Part shown: in pieces, positions 33,719 through 41,959 of the stretch
Position numbering within the stretch: the first letter of the stretch is position 1
Layout of the letters: every line of letters begins with the position of its first letter
Assembly: GCA_021821465.1 (NCBI GenBank)
Contig: JAKACM010000024.1
Location: forward strand, 1 to 52,552
Direction: 5' to 3'
Source of the DNA: Bacillota bacterium
GTDB lineage: Bacteria > Bacillota > Sulfobacillia > Sulfobacillales > Sulfobacillaceae
DNA length: 52,552 nucleotides
Notes under the pieces: model-generated
The model's input: the letters and a program-made list of their open reading frames with translations, nothing else
What the model was told of the DNA's origin: nothing
Databases searched by the model: none
Position numbers and translations under genes: made by a program

Positions 33719-35707
33719 GTGGAATCGTTAGTCCGGCTAGGACGCCCGTTTATTGATGGTGCAATCGATGCGGCAGTGTTGTTACGACAATTATCGGATA
33801 TTACGGGCCGGGGGCGGGATTTTTATCAGCAAGTTTTTGTGGTGGAAATTCATCGAGATGATGTCTTTGTCCACCCCTATCGTCAATGGGGCAAAAAAAG
33901 CCAAAAAGGGAAGAAAGAGGAGTTTATACCCGACCTGTCACTTGCTGTGGCAGCACCCATTCTGATCGCTACCGGAGGAAATCCGAAAGTGGCCCAAGGG
34001 CGGTATGGGGTTCCGGCCTTTCCTTTTTTTGACCATAGCCAACTTGATAGTCTCGATCGAGCCCAAAACTTCCTTACAAGCCGTGTGAACAAAACATTTG
34101 ATGGGAAACAGTATGTTCCAATGATTAGCGCTATTGCCGAGAAATTAGCTAAGGCTGTTGCCGAAGCCCCAGAATCCAAAGGCTTAGTTCTTCTTTGTGA
34201 TCTCCGGGGTGATCGAGGGGTATTTTCCTGTGGAGATCCGGCGGATGATGACAATATGATATCCATTGGAACCTGTTACAGCGGAGAAAGCTGGTTACGG
34301 GCCGATTTAGAATGGATCCTAGAAAAACTTTGGTGGGCGAAACTCGAAGAAGGGGCTGAGTATGGACGTTCCGCGGATGCCATCTGCTCGTTTTGCCACA
34401 ATACTGGTGAGGTGGTCTCCCTATATTCTAAAGCGTGGCCGTGGTATAGCATTACGTGGACAGCACCCATTTCGAGTGAGCTTGATAAACACGCGTTACA
34501 TGAAGAGATAGCGCTCTGTCAGCATTGTTACGCTGCCTTATCGTATGGCGGCAAACTCTTCACGGATTTGTCGAGTTCTTTGCCGCCGCAAATTCTGCAG
34601 GAAGCCTTTAAAGGACATGTGCAATCCAAAAGTAAAGCGGCGCCTCCCCCTGTTAGGGGAGCCGCCTTTGTTTTACCTGTTTTGGACAGTATGATGGAGG
34701 ATGAAGAGTTTGCCGACTTGTTTGCCTTACAAATGCGCAAAATGCGGGAACGAAAACAAGAGTCTGCGGCTGATCGTCATCTGGATCAAGTCGTAGGATT
34801 TGATGCATTGTTGCCTGAAGAGCTTACTCAAGATGCATATCGCTTGACTCTCGTTTATTACACACAAGAAAACGCTGACGTTCAGTTATGGGCCATGATC
34901 GACGATGTCTTGCCTTCGACGATGAGGATATTACACGATGAGATACTGCAGGATTTGAATATTTTTCGCCAAGAATTAGGCATTCCCTACGTGTTACGAA
35001 TCCCCACCTTGCTGGCTCGCGCCTATGGGTCGGGCTATCTCTGGCAAAGCCTCACCCAGGTTATGCATATTGAATCCCCGGGACGTAACCGGTTTATTCA
35101 CCGAGTCGCTCAAGATCTACAAAACGCTGCCAAATCAGTGTTGCACGGAGGAAACTTTTGGGTGTTACAAGATGCGGCAAAATTCTACCTAATTTTTTCC
35201 TGGTTTTTATCTGCGCTACAAAAGATGGGAGATTTTGACGCCGTGAAAGGAGGAAACTTTGTGAGAACTTGGCAAGAATTGCAAGCCATGGCCAATGGCG
35301 ATCCTGCCAACATGCAATTTGCGGATAATGTGGAGGACTTGGGATATGTCATGGGCCATTTAGTCAAGCGGTTTTCCCAACAGTTTTATCGGAAGACGCA
35401 AAAAGAGTATCTGTCTGCACGGGTCATGACATTTGGCACGGACTTGACTCCGGACGTAGCAGGTTTTCGGGCATTAGGGAAAATTGAGGAAATATCACTG
35501 AAATTGAATATTCACTTGCCTCAACTATTCCGGCAACAAATAGCCACGGCATTGGCCGAATTTCTTCGCCAAATTGACGCCGTGCGCAAAGATCGTGATG
35601 CATTCATGGCCGCCTTTTGGGCGGGATATGCTTTATACGATTTGGGACGTCCGGCTAAAGAGTCCTTATCTTCGGAAGTGGAAACCTTTGAACACGAGAA
35701 GTTATGA
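33719..35707 (+). CDS. cas8b: Type I-B large subunit Cas8b (Csh1/TM1802-like)
   Basis: Cas8b recognises the PAM in the I-B Cascade complex. The 662-residue product has a mid-protein zinc finger with Cys pairs in ICSFCHNTGE (about residue 222) and LCQHCYAAL (about 267), the pattern of the TM1802/Csh1 family. The helical C-terminal part may supply the small-subunit (Cas11) function through internal translation, as shown for other I-B Cas8b genes. The start is GTG 33719, with GAGGAGG 14 bases upstream. Confidence 0.88.
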   Translation: MESLVRLGRPFIDGAIDAAVLLRQLSDITGRGRDFYQQVFVVEIHRDDVFVHPYRQWGKKSQKGKKEEFIPDLSLAVAAPILIATGGNPKVAQGRYGVPAFPFFDHSQLDSLDRAQNFLTSRVNKTFDGKQYVPMISAIAEKLAKAVAEAPESKGLVLLCDLRGDRGVFSCGDPADDDNMISIGTCYSGESWLRADLEWILEKLWWAKLEEGAEYGRSADAICSFCHNTGEVVSLYSKAWPWYSITWTAPISSELDKHALHEEIALCQHCYAALSYGGKLFTDLSSSLPPQILQEAFKGHVQSKSKAAPPPVRGAAFVLPVLDSMMEDEEFADLFALQMRKMRERKQESAADRHLDQVVGFDALLPEELTQDAYRLTLVYYTQENADVQLWAMIDDVLPSTMRILHDEILQDLNIFRQELGIPYVLRIPTLLARAYGSGYLWQSLTQVMHIESPGRNRFIHRVAQDLQNAAKSVLHGGNFWVLQDAAKFYLIFSWFLSALQKMGDFDAVKGGNFVRTWQELQAMANGDPANMQFADNVEDLGYVMGHLVKRFSQQFYRKTQKEYLSARVMTFGTDLTPDVAGFRALGKIEEISLKLNIHLPQLFRQQIATALAEFLRQIDAVRKDRDAFMAAFWAGYALYDLGRPAKESLSSEVETFEHEKL

Positions 35708-35862
35708 CAGGAGATCACGGCGCCAAAGATCTTCATTTACGTCGAAGATGCTGTCGCTGAGAGATGGATCACAAAGAGATGTTCTCGGCGTGTGAATCAC
35801 CAGATGCTTTATCCATTATTCGCTTTTATGACTTTTTACGATTAAGGAGGATGTTAATTTCT

Positions 35863-36828
35863 ATGGAAACGGTGCACAGTGGTGAGGTGTTATTTATAAA
35901 GTCGGTCAAAGATGGCATTCCTAACCGGGATCCTCTGGCTGACAGTGATGCCCGTCGCCTGTTCGGTGAGGATGATGGGCGTATTTCATTATCAGATGTG
36001 AGTGTGAAGCGAGATGTTAGGGATTTTGTGTTGGCCAAATATCCCGAGGGAGGAGAGGATAAGAGCAAATTTGTCTTCGTCCACGAAGAACGCACTGCAG
36101 ATGGCAAGTTACTCGGACGGGGCAGTTTGGTTGAGCAGATTTTTCAACGCTCTGGGATTAATGTCAAGGACTTGAAGAGCAGTGAAGAGAAGAAACGGGC
36201 CTTGTGTGAACATGCCTACGATGTTCGCTTATTTGGGGCGGTGTATTCAGTGGCCAAAGAAAGCTTTCATCTCACAGGCCCGGTACAATTTGGGTGGGCA
36301 CATTCCTTGCACCCTGTTGAGACCCATTATGTTCAGGGTACGGTGGTGATGCCATCTAAAGATGCTAGTAGCAAAGACGATGGAAGTGAAGAAGGGAACA
36401 CCCAAGGGACGATTTGGACGACATGGTATCTGCCTTTTGCCATGTTTGCCATGCCTGCCATAATTAATGCCACTATAGCGAAAGAAACGGGTATGCGTGG
36501 GGAAGATGTGGAGCTTATGTTAGAAGCCTTATGGAAAGGAACGTTATATCGACAAGCCCGAGGCAGAGGATTTCAGCAACCGCAACTTTTGGTGCATATA
36601 GAATATACCGATCCCTTTTTCCGCATGGGATACCTCGACGAAAGTGTGCGGGCGGAGGTCGAGTCGGGCACGAAAATGCCTACGGGGCTTCAAGATATCA
36701 CCTTAGATGTTACGGGATTCAATGACCGAATAAATCGTTACATGGACCGCATAGCCCGTATTCGGGTTTGGAAAAATCCCGACCTAAAAATGATAGGGAC
36801 ATTAGATGCTGACGAGTTAAGCTTTTAA
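35863..36828 (+). CDS. cas7: Type I-B backbone protein Cas7 (Csh2-like)
   Basis: Cas7 subunits coat the crRNA in Cascade. I chose ATG 35863 (METVHSGEVLFIKSVKDG), which has AAGGAGG 12 bases upstream; an ATG at 35851 directly abuts the Shine-Dalgarno. Family motifs: NRDPLADSDARR, FGWAHSLHPVE (about residue 140) and RGRGFQQPQLL (about 233). The 321 residues are normal for Csh2. An open frame upstream (from 35764) could extend it by 33 codons but looks non-native. Confidence 0.92.
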   Translation: METVHSGEVLFIKSVKDGIPNRDPLADSDARRLFGEDDGRISLSDVSVKRDVRDFVLAKYPEGGEDKSKFVFVHEERTADGKLLGRGSLVEQIFQRSGINVKDLKSSEEKKRALCEHAYDVRLFGAVYSVAKESFHLTGPVQFGWAHSLHPVETHYVQGTVVMPSKDASSKDDGSEEGNTQGTIWTTWYLPFAMFAMPAIINATIAKETGMRGEDVELMLEALWKGTLYRQARGRGFQQPQLLVHIEYTDPFFRMGYLDESVRAEVESGTKMPTGLQDITLDVTGFNDRINRYMDRIARIRVWKNPDLKMIGTLDADELSF

Positions 36829-36859
36829 GGGATATCACGGAGAAAGATGGGTTAACATC

Positions 36860-37564
36860 ATGAAATTGCTGATTTTTGATCTGCGTGCAAGTCTGGCTCA
36901 TTTCAGGCGGCCAGACACGACGTCAACGCATGCGACGTATCCATTTATTCCCCGCACGGCACTTCGCGGCCTTCTGGCATCGGTGATGGGATTAGATATG
37001 TGGCCAGAACAGGGATGGACCGGAATGGAGTTGCTTAGTCCGGTTCAGACGCGGGTTCAACAATTGTCTTTACTAGGGAAAGGATTTTTGGGGTCTGATA
37101 AGACATTTAACCGCCCTACGACAGTGGAATTCGTGGTGAACCCAGCTTACCGAATCTATTATACAGGTACAATGATAGACGAGTTATCCGAACGCATTTC
37201 GCGGCGTCAGGCCACCTACCACACTTACTTGGGCTCGGCGTTTGCCTTGAGCGTGCCTGAATTTGTGGAGCTCGCCGACACTCAGATTGTCTCCCCAACA
37301 GATTTTTTTGAATCGGTACCGGTAAAGGGTGTCGTGCCCGCTCATTGTATCAAGAATTTCGTGCCGGAAGGCCCGCGTCGTTTCGCTCGTGCTGGGGGCA
37401 TGTTATACTGGGCGTTACCTCAGCGCCGTTTTCAAGGATCCATCAACTTTATTTATGAAGCGTTCAACCAGCCGTTTCGCATTGAAGTGCAAGACGTCAA
37501 AGAGCCCGGTCCCGTGTATTTCGCCAAAAAGGATGAGAGTCTCTCTTATGTAGCGTTATGGTAA
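36860..37564 (+). CDS. cas5: Type I-B Cas5
   Basis: Cas5 binds the 5' tag of the crRNA. The N-terminus MKLLIFDLRASLAHFRRPDT and the following YPFIPRTALRGLLASVMG are characteristic of Cas5b/Cas5h. The 234-residue product ends SYVALW, and its last bases overlap the first possible cas3 start. GGAGAAAG lies upstream with a rather long spacer. Confidence 0.9.
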   Translation: MKLLIFDLRASLAHFRRPDTTSTHATYPFIPRTALRGLLASVMGLDMWPEQGWTGMELLSPVQTRVQQLSLLGKGFLGSDKTFNRPTTVEFVVNPAYRIYYTGTMIDELSERISRRQATYHTYLGSAFALSVPEFVELADTQIVSPTDFFESVPVKGVVPAHCIKNFVPEGPRRFARAGGMLYWALPQRRFQGSINFIYEAFNQPFRIEVQDVKEPGPVYFAKKDESLSYVALW

Positions 37565-39963
37565 CAAAATTAGAAAGTGAGATGGTTATGGCTTCGTGGC
37601 AATTTGACCAATGTATAGCCCGTCCGGGAAGTGACTCTCAGCAATTTGCGCTCTCGGAACACCTTCGGACGGTTGGTGAACAAGCAAGTGCCCATGAAAC
37701 GGGAATTCGCCGGGATTTGTTAAAACTTGCTGGTCTGCTTCATGATATGGGCAAAGCCCGAGACAGATGGCAGCAATATATCCGGAAACTCGGTCCCGGC
37801 GTTCACCATGCGTTTTTGGGTTCGGCTCTGTTTTTCTATCTTGTGCAACAACAGCCCTTATCCCGTGAAGACATGCGCTATGCCTTATTCTTGTGCCGGG
37901 ATATTGCTTGTCATCATGGTGTGCTTAATGATCTGACTGACGATCCGCCGTGGTTTGGAGGATGGGAAGAAGGGTCCTTGCGTGAAATGGATTTGGAGGG
38001 TTTTCAGCACTTTATTGCGCAGGCTTGTCCCCGATTTTCGAACTTTCCCACCGGTGCTGCACAATTAGAACAAGAGTTGCGAAAATTACCCCGCATATGG
38101 CGCAAATATTCGCTCAAGGCCCTCAATGGACTGGATGATTTGTCCTTGGCTTTGCCTTGGGCCCTAAGAGGGCCAACAAGTGCATTGATTGCCGCTGACC
38201 GCTTTGATGCGGCTAATATTCAACCCGACCCAGGCATTAATGCAAATATGGCCGAAAGGGCGTTAGCCCAACTGTACGACTACATCGAAGCAGAAAAAGA
38301 ACGGGTTAACGCACTTGGGGGCGGTAAGATGGCCCAATTTCGCCAGCAGGTGCAGCACGATGTGGAAGGCTGGTTGCACGAGGCAGCCACTCCCATAACC
38401 ATATTACAAATGCCTACGGGATCTGGAAAAACGTTTGTGGCTATCAAAGCGGCTTTGCAGCATTTTATCTCGCATGCCCCTGGGAAGTTAATCTATGTGG
38501 CCCCATACTTATCCATTGTGAGCCAAACTGCGGACAGCATTCGCCGGGCCACAGATCTTGAAGTTCTGGAACAGCATCATTTGTCTCTTCCCCCATTGGA
38601 ACAGATGGAAAGTCCGGAAGGACCCTTATTGCTAATGGAATCCTGGCAATCGCCAGTGGTTGTCACGACCTTTAACCAGCTTTTTGGCGCGGTCTTTCCG
38701 CGCAAAGCCCAAGAAAGCATGCGGCTTCGGGCGTTACACCAGGCTTACGTCATTATTGATGAACCGCAAATTATGGATTCTTCGGTGTGGAATATGTTTC
38801 TGACAATGCTTCGACCGTTGACGACAGAAATGCAGGTACAGATTTTGATTATGTCGGCGACCATTCCTCCGTACCGTTTTGCGCCGGGTGTTGAATCGAT
38901 ATTGACAGTCGTGAGATCAGAACCTTTACCAGCCAGCGCCGGTCGATTTACCATTTCGGTCGATCCGGAACCGAAAAGTTTTAACGACACGGCGCAATGG
39001 GCCCAAGAACAACTCAGAGAGCACGGATCATGTGCTGTGATTCTTAACACGATTGCGGACGTTGCCCAAATCACCGAGACACTTGAAAAGCAAAAGGATC
39101 CGGATGTACAACTTTTTGCGTTGCATGGCGCTATGCAGCCGCTCCATAAGGCATACCAACTTTTCCTGATCAAAAATGCGATGGACCATGGACAGCCCAC
39201 ATTGGTAATCGCCACGCAAACATTAGAGGCGGGAATCGACATCAGTTTCCGTACCATCTTGCGCGCTCGCGCAATTTTGCCGTCCATTATTCAAGCAGCG
39301 GGGAGGGCAAATCGGCATGGTGAGAATTCCCGGGCTCAGGTTACGGTGTTTGACTTCATTCGGGAGGATGGCTCGTCTTCTCGACATTTTGTCTACCGGG
39401 ATGCCATAATGCGAGAAGAAACGGATGTTCTTTTGACGTCTGACAAGGTGATTGCGGAACCCGACATTCCCTCATTATTAAATCGTTACTTTGACCGGGT
39501 ATTTGAACGCAACCATTACACGGCTGGTTTTCAACGAATTATTCAGGCAGCGGGTGGTGAATGGAGTGCCATTGCGGGACTCGAACCCTTTGGTCAGGAT
39601 ACGTTTATTCCGCGTTTACCGGTCTTTATTCCCCTTGGAGGAACAAAAAATCAACCGTATTTGTGGATTGATGATGCTACTCGAGCCCTGATGCAAAGTT
39701 TTGGTGTATCAATCGAAGAAATCTATCAACGGTTTATCACCCCGGGATTTTTTCGCCGCCTCGATTTTTTGCGCCGTAAGCAATTTTTGAACTTGCTGGG
39801 CCGATTTATGATTAATATCCCTTTAAAACAGGGATTGGGATTGACCGAAAAGAATCCCGAATTAAGCGTACAGCGTCTTGTGGATGTAGAGACCTATTCC
39901 CCAAATCTGGGTCTTGGTCACTGGTACATCCGCCATGCACAAGATGAGGGAGTGATTTTATGA
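37558..39963 (+). CDS. cas3: Cas3 nuclease-helicase (HD plus DExD/H helicase)
   Basis: Cas3 is the effector nuclease of type I CRISPR. It has an N-terminal HD domain (LAGLLHDMGKA at about residue 61; CHHGVL at about 120), then superfamily 2 helicase motifs: Walker A PTGSGKT (about 286), the DExD-box variant IIDEPQ (about 400), SAT (about 431) and motif VI QAAGRANRHG (about 578). At 801 residues it is full length. The earliest start, 37558, overlaps cas5; ATG 37588 has a better-placed AAAGTGAG and is an alternative. The stop overlaps cas4 by four bases. Confidence 0.95.
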   Translation: MVTKLESEMVMASWQFDQCIARPGSDSQQFALSEHLRTVGEQASAHETGIRRDLLKLAGLLHDMGKARDRWQQYIRKLGPGVHHAFLGSALFFYLVQQQPLSREDMRYALFLCRDIACHHGVLNDLTDDPPWFGGWEEGSLREMDLEGFQHFIAQACPRFSNFPTGAAQLEQELRKLPRIWRKYSLKALNGLDDLSLALPWALRGPTSALIAADRFDAANIQPDPGINANMAERALAQLYDYIEAEKERVNALGGGKMAQFRQQVQHDVEGWLHEAATPITILQMPTGSGKTFVAIKAALQHFISHAPGKLIYVAPYLSIVSQTADSIRRATDLEVLEQHHLSLPPLEQMESPEGPLLLMESWQSPVVVTTFNQLFGAVFPRKAQESMRLRALHQAYVIIDEPQIMDSSVWNMFLTMLRPLTTEMQVQILIMSATIPPYRFAPGVESILTVVRSEPLPASAGRFTISVDPEPKSFNDTAQWAQEQLREHGSCAVILNTIADVAQITETLEKQKDPDVQLFALHGAMQPLHKAYQLFLIKNAMDHGQPTLVIATQTLEAGIDISFRTILRARAILPSIIQAAGRANRHGENSRAQVTVFDFIREDGSSSRHFVYRDAIMREETDVLLTSDKVIAEPDIPSLLNRYFDRVFERNHYTAGFQRIIQAAGGEWSAIAGLEPFGQDTFIPRLPVFIPLGGTKNQPYLWIDDATRALMQSFGVSIEEIYQRFITPGFFRRLDFLRRKQFLNLLGRFMINIPLKQGLGLTEKNPELSVQRLVDVETYSPNLGLGHWYIRHAQDEGVIL

Positions 39964-40487
39964 GTGAGGAAAATACGGTTGTGCTCACTCCCATACCTCA
40001 TATTGGCGGCACCTTGATTTGGTATTACATGATATGCCAGCGGGAGCTCTGGCTTATGGCCCATGCATTAAATCCGGATGAAGATGATCCCAACATTGAA
40101 TATGGCCGATTTCTTCACGAACGGGCTTATGCCCGCGAAGGCAACGAAGTGGGGTTGGGTAGCTCAAAAATGGACCGGGTCATTGTACGCGAGGATCAAG
40201 TCATTGTTGTGGAGATCAAAAAGAGCAGCCGTGCCCTTGAAAGTGCCAGGACGCAGTTGGCGCACTACTTGATGGAACTTGAAGAACGAGGGATTACAGC
40301 TCAGGGAGAACTGCGATTTCCCGAGGAACGGCATAAAGAAATGGTGATTTTAGATGATTCCTGGCGTGAACGTTTGCGAATTATTAAAGAAGATATTATG
40401 AACATTACGGTTGAACCGAAGCCTCCACCGGCTAAAAGAATCTCGTGGTGTTCCCATTGTGGATATGTGGAGTTCTGTTGGAGCTAA
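39960..40487 (+). CDS. cas4: Adaptation nuclease Cas4
   Basis: Cas4 trims prespacers and selects the PAM during acquisition. The 175-residue product has an N-terminal Cys (ICQRELWLMA, about residue 26) and a C-terminal triad in WCSHCGYVEFCW (about 165-174), which together bind the 4Fe-4S cluster. The RecB-like active site is seen in VIVVEIKKSSRA (about 82). It overlaps cas3 by the sequence ATGA, and GAGGGAG precedes it. Confidence 0.93.
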   Translation: MSEENTVVLTPIPHIGGTLIWYYMICQRELWLMAHALNPDEDDPNIEYGRFLHERAYAREGNEVGLGSSKMDRVIVREDQVIVVEIKKSSRALESARTQLAHYLMELEERGITAQGELRFPEERHKEMVILDDSWRERLRIIKEDIMNITVEPKPPPAKRISWCSHCGYVEFCWS

Positions 40488-40513
40488 CAAAATCAGGATG
40501 TGAGGCGACGTAT

Positions 40514-41506
40514 ATGGAGCGCATGGTCAATGTTTTTTCCAATGGAGCCTTCCGGCGAAAAGGAAATACGATACTCTTTGAGGGTGAAAAGGGCAATCGC
40601 TATTTGCCTATCGAATCGGTTCGGGAGATTATTGTACATGGGGAAGTGGATTTTAACAAACGCTTTCTCGAATTCTTGTCCGAGAAAGAAATTACCATGC
40701 ACTATTTTAATCACTATGGGTATTACATGGGAACCTTCTATCCGCGCGAACACTACAATTCCGGATTTATGATCTTAAAACAGTCCGAATTCTATCTCGA
40801 CCCCCAAAGGCGGCTCGAACTGGCCCAGTCATTCGTCTGGGGTGCAGCACAAAATATTATAAAAGTCGTTCGGTATTATGCAAATCGGGGAAGAGACGTG
40901 AATGAGTCTCTGGAACAAATTGAACAGTTGTCAGCCCTAATTGAACCAACGAAGAAAGTAGCCGAATTAATGGCTTTGGAAGGGAATATACGGGAACACT
41001 ATTATCAAATTTTTGATGTGATCCTGGCTGGTTCAGGGTTCACTTTTCAGAAACGAAGTCGGAGACCACCAACGAATCAACTCAATGCTCTCATTAGCTT
41101 TGGTAATTCGTTAATGTACAGTATTGTACTGGCTGAAATCTATAAAACTCATGTGGATCCCCGCATAGGGTATCTCCATACAACCAACGATCGACGGTTT
41201 TCTTTGCATCTCGATATCGCGGAGATTTTCAAGCCGATTATCATTGACCGTTTAATTTTTACACTCATTTCCAAAAGAATGATAACGCTCAAGGATTTTG
41301 CCCGTCTCGAGGGTGGTATCGTCTTGTCCGAAAAAGCACGGAAAACATTTGTTGAAGGGTTTGATGAACGCCTGCGGCAAGTGATTCGACAACGGAAAAT
41401 TCGGCGCATGGTTTCCTACCGACGTTTAATTCGTATGGAGGTATACAAACTAGAAAAGCACTTTTTGGGTGATGAACGGTATGAACCTTTTTTGGCCCAA
41501 TGGTAA
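40514..41506 (+). CDS. cas1: Integrase Cas1 (type I-B)
   Basis: The chosen start is ATG 40514 (MERMVNVFSNGAF), giving 330 residues; a longer frame opens inside cas4 but is unlikely. Family features: the beta-rich N-domain with IIVHGEVDFNKRFLEFL; the helical C-domain with metal ligands Glu in MALEGNIREHYY (about residue 163), His in IGYLHTTNDRRFSLHLDIAE (about 225-243) and Asp in the last part of that segment. The product should integrate new spacers with Cas2. Confidence 0.95.
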   Translation: MERMVNVFSNGAFRRKGNTILFEGEKGNRYLPIESVREIIVHGEVDFNKRFLEFLSEKEITMHYFNHYGYYMGTFYPREHYNSGFMILKQSEFYLDPQRRLELAQSFVWGAAQNIIKVVRYYANRGRDVNESLEQIEQLSALIEPTKKVAELMALEGNIREHYYQIFDVILAGSGFTFQKRSRRPPTNQLNALISFGNSLMYSIVLAEIYKTHVDPRIGYLHTTNDRRFSLHLDIAEIFKPIIIDRLIFTLISKRMITLKDFARLEGGIVLSEKARKTFVEGFDERLRQVIRQRKIRRMVSYRRLIRMEVYKLEKHFLGDERYEPFLAQW

Positions 41507-41519
41507 AGGAGCCTTATAA

Positions 41520-41783
41520 ATGTTTGTTATTTTGGTCTATGATGCCGGAGTGAAGCGAGATCCTAAGATTCTGAAGACGTGCCGAAAATATTTAAATTGG
41601 ATTCAGAATTCGGTGTTTGAAGGGGAATTGACGGAAGGGAAACTCAAAAAATTACAGCGAGAACTAGGGGATATTATTAATGCTAAAGAAGATTACATCG
41701 TTATTTATGTCTTGGCAAACCAGCGATATAATTCTCGAATTACTTTAGGCCGAGCGAAAGTCGAGGAAGGATTTATACTTTAA
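41520..41783 (+). CDS. cas2: Adaptation protein Cas2
   Basis: The 87-residue product is a ferredoxin-like dimeric protein. The N-terminus MFVILVYDAGVKRDPKILK carries the conserved Asp (YDAG) after the first strand, and EGELTEGKLKKL and DYIVIYVL follow. AAAGGAG precedes it, 13 bases after cas1. It is the last cas gene before the leader. Confidence 0.95.
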   Translation: MFVILVYDAGVKRDPKILKTCRKYLNWIQNSVFEGELTEGKLKKLQRELGDIINAKEDYIVIYVLANQRYNSRITLGRAKVEEGFIL

Positions 41784-41959
41784 AACCAGTATTTGTGTCG
41801 TCGATCGTCAGTAGCGCAAAAACCCCCGGGGATCGACGACAATCATGAAAGACCTGAAATCCTTACATAGTAACAGTTTACAGGTTTTGTTCTACAAATG
41901 CCCCAACATTTTCCATTGAATCCTCGATTGACAAGCCAACTATAGGGCCGCAAAATGGG
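41784..41959 (+). promoter_or_regulatory. CRISPR leader
   Basis: The 176-base region between cas2 and the first repeat is AT-rich towards the array. It contains an inverted repeat, GTCGTCGATC (about 41798) and GATCGACGAC (about 41831). The arms could be an integration host or Cas1-Cas2 recognition site, or a cas2 terminator without T-run. The orientation (leader on the cas2 side, repeats ending ATTGAAAC) makes the 41960 end the newest part of the array. Confidence 0.75.

Noticed and set aside
38745..39287. 180-codon minus-strand frame inside cas3
   Set aside because: It is antisense to conserved Cas3 helicase motifs and has no start signals.
41928..41947. TTGACA followed by TATAGG in the leader as the array promoter
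   Set aside because: The boxes are only 7 bases apart, which is too close; no better pair was clear.
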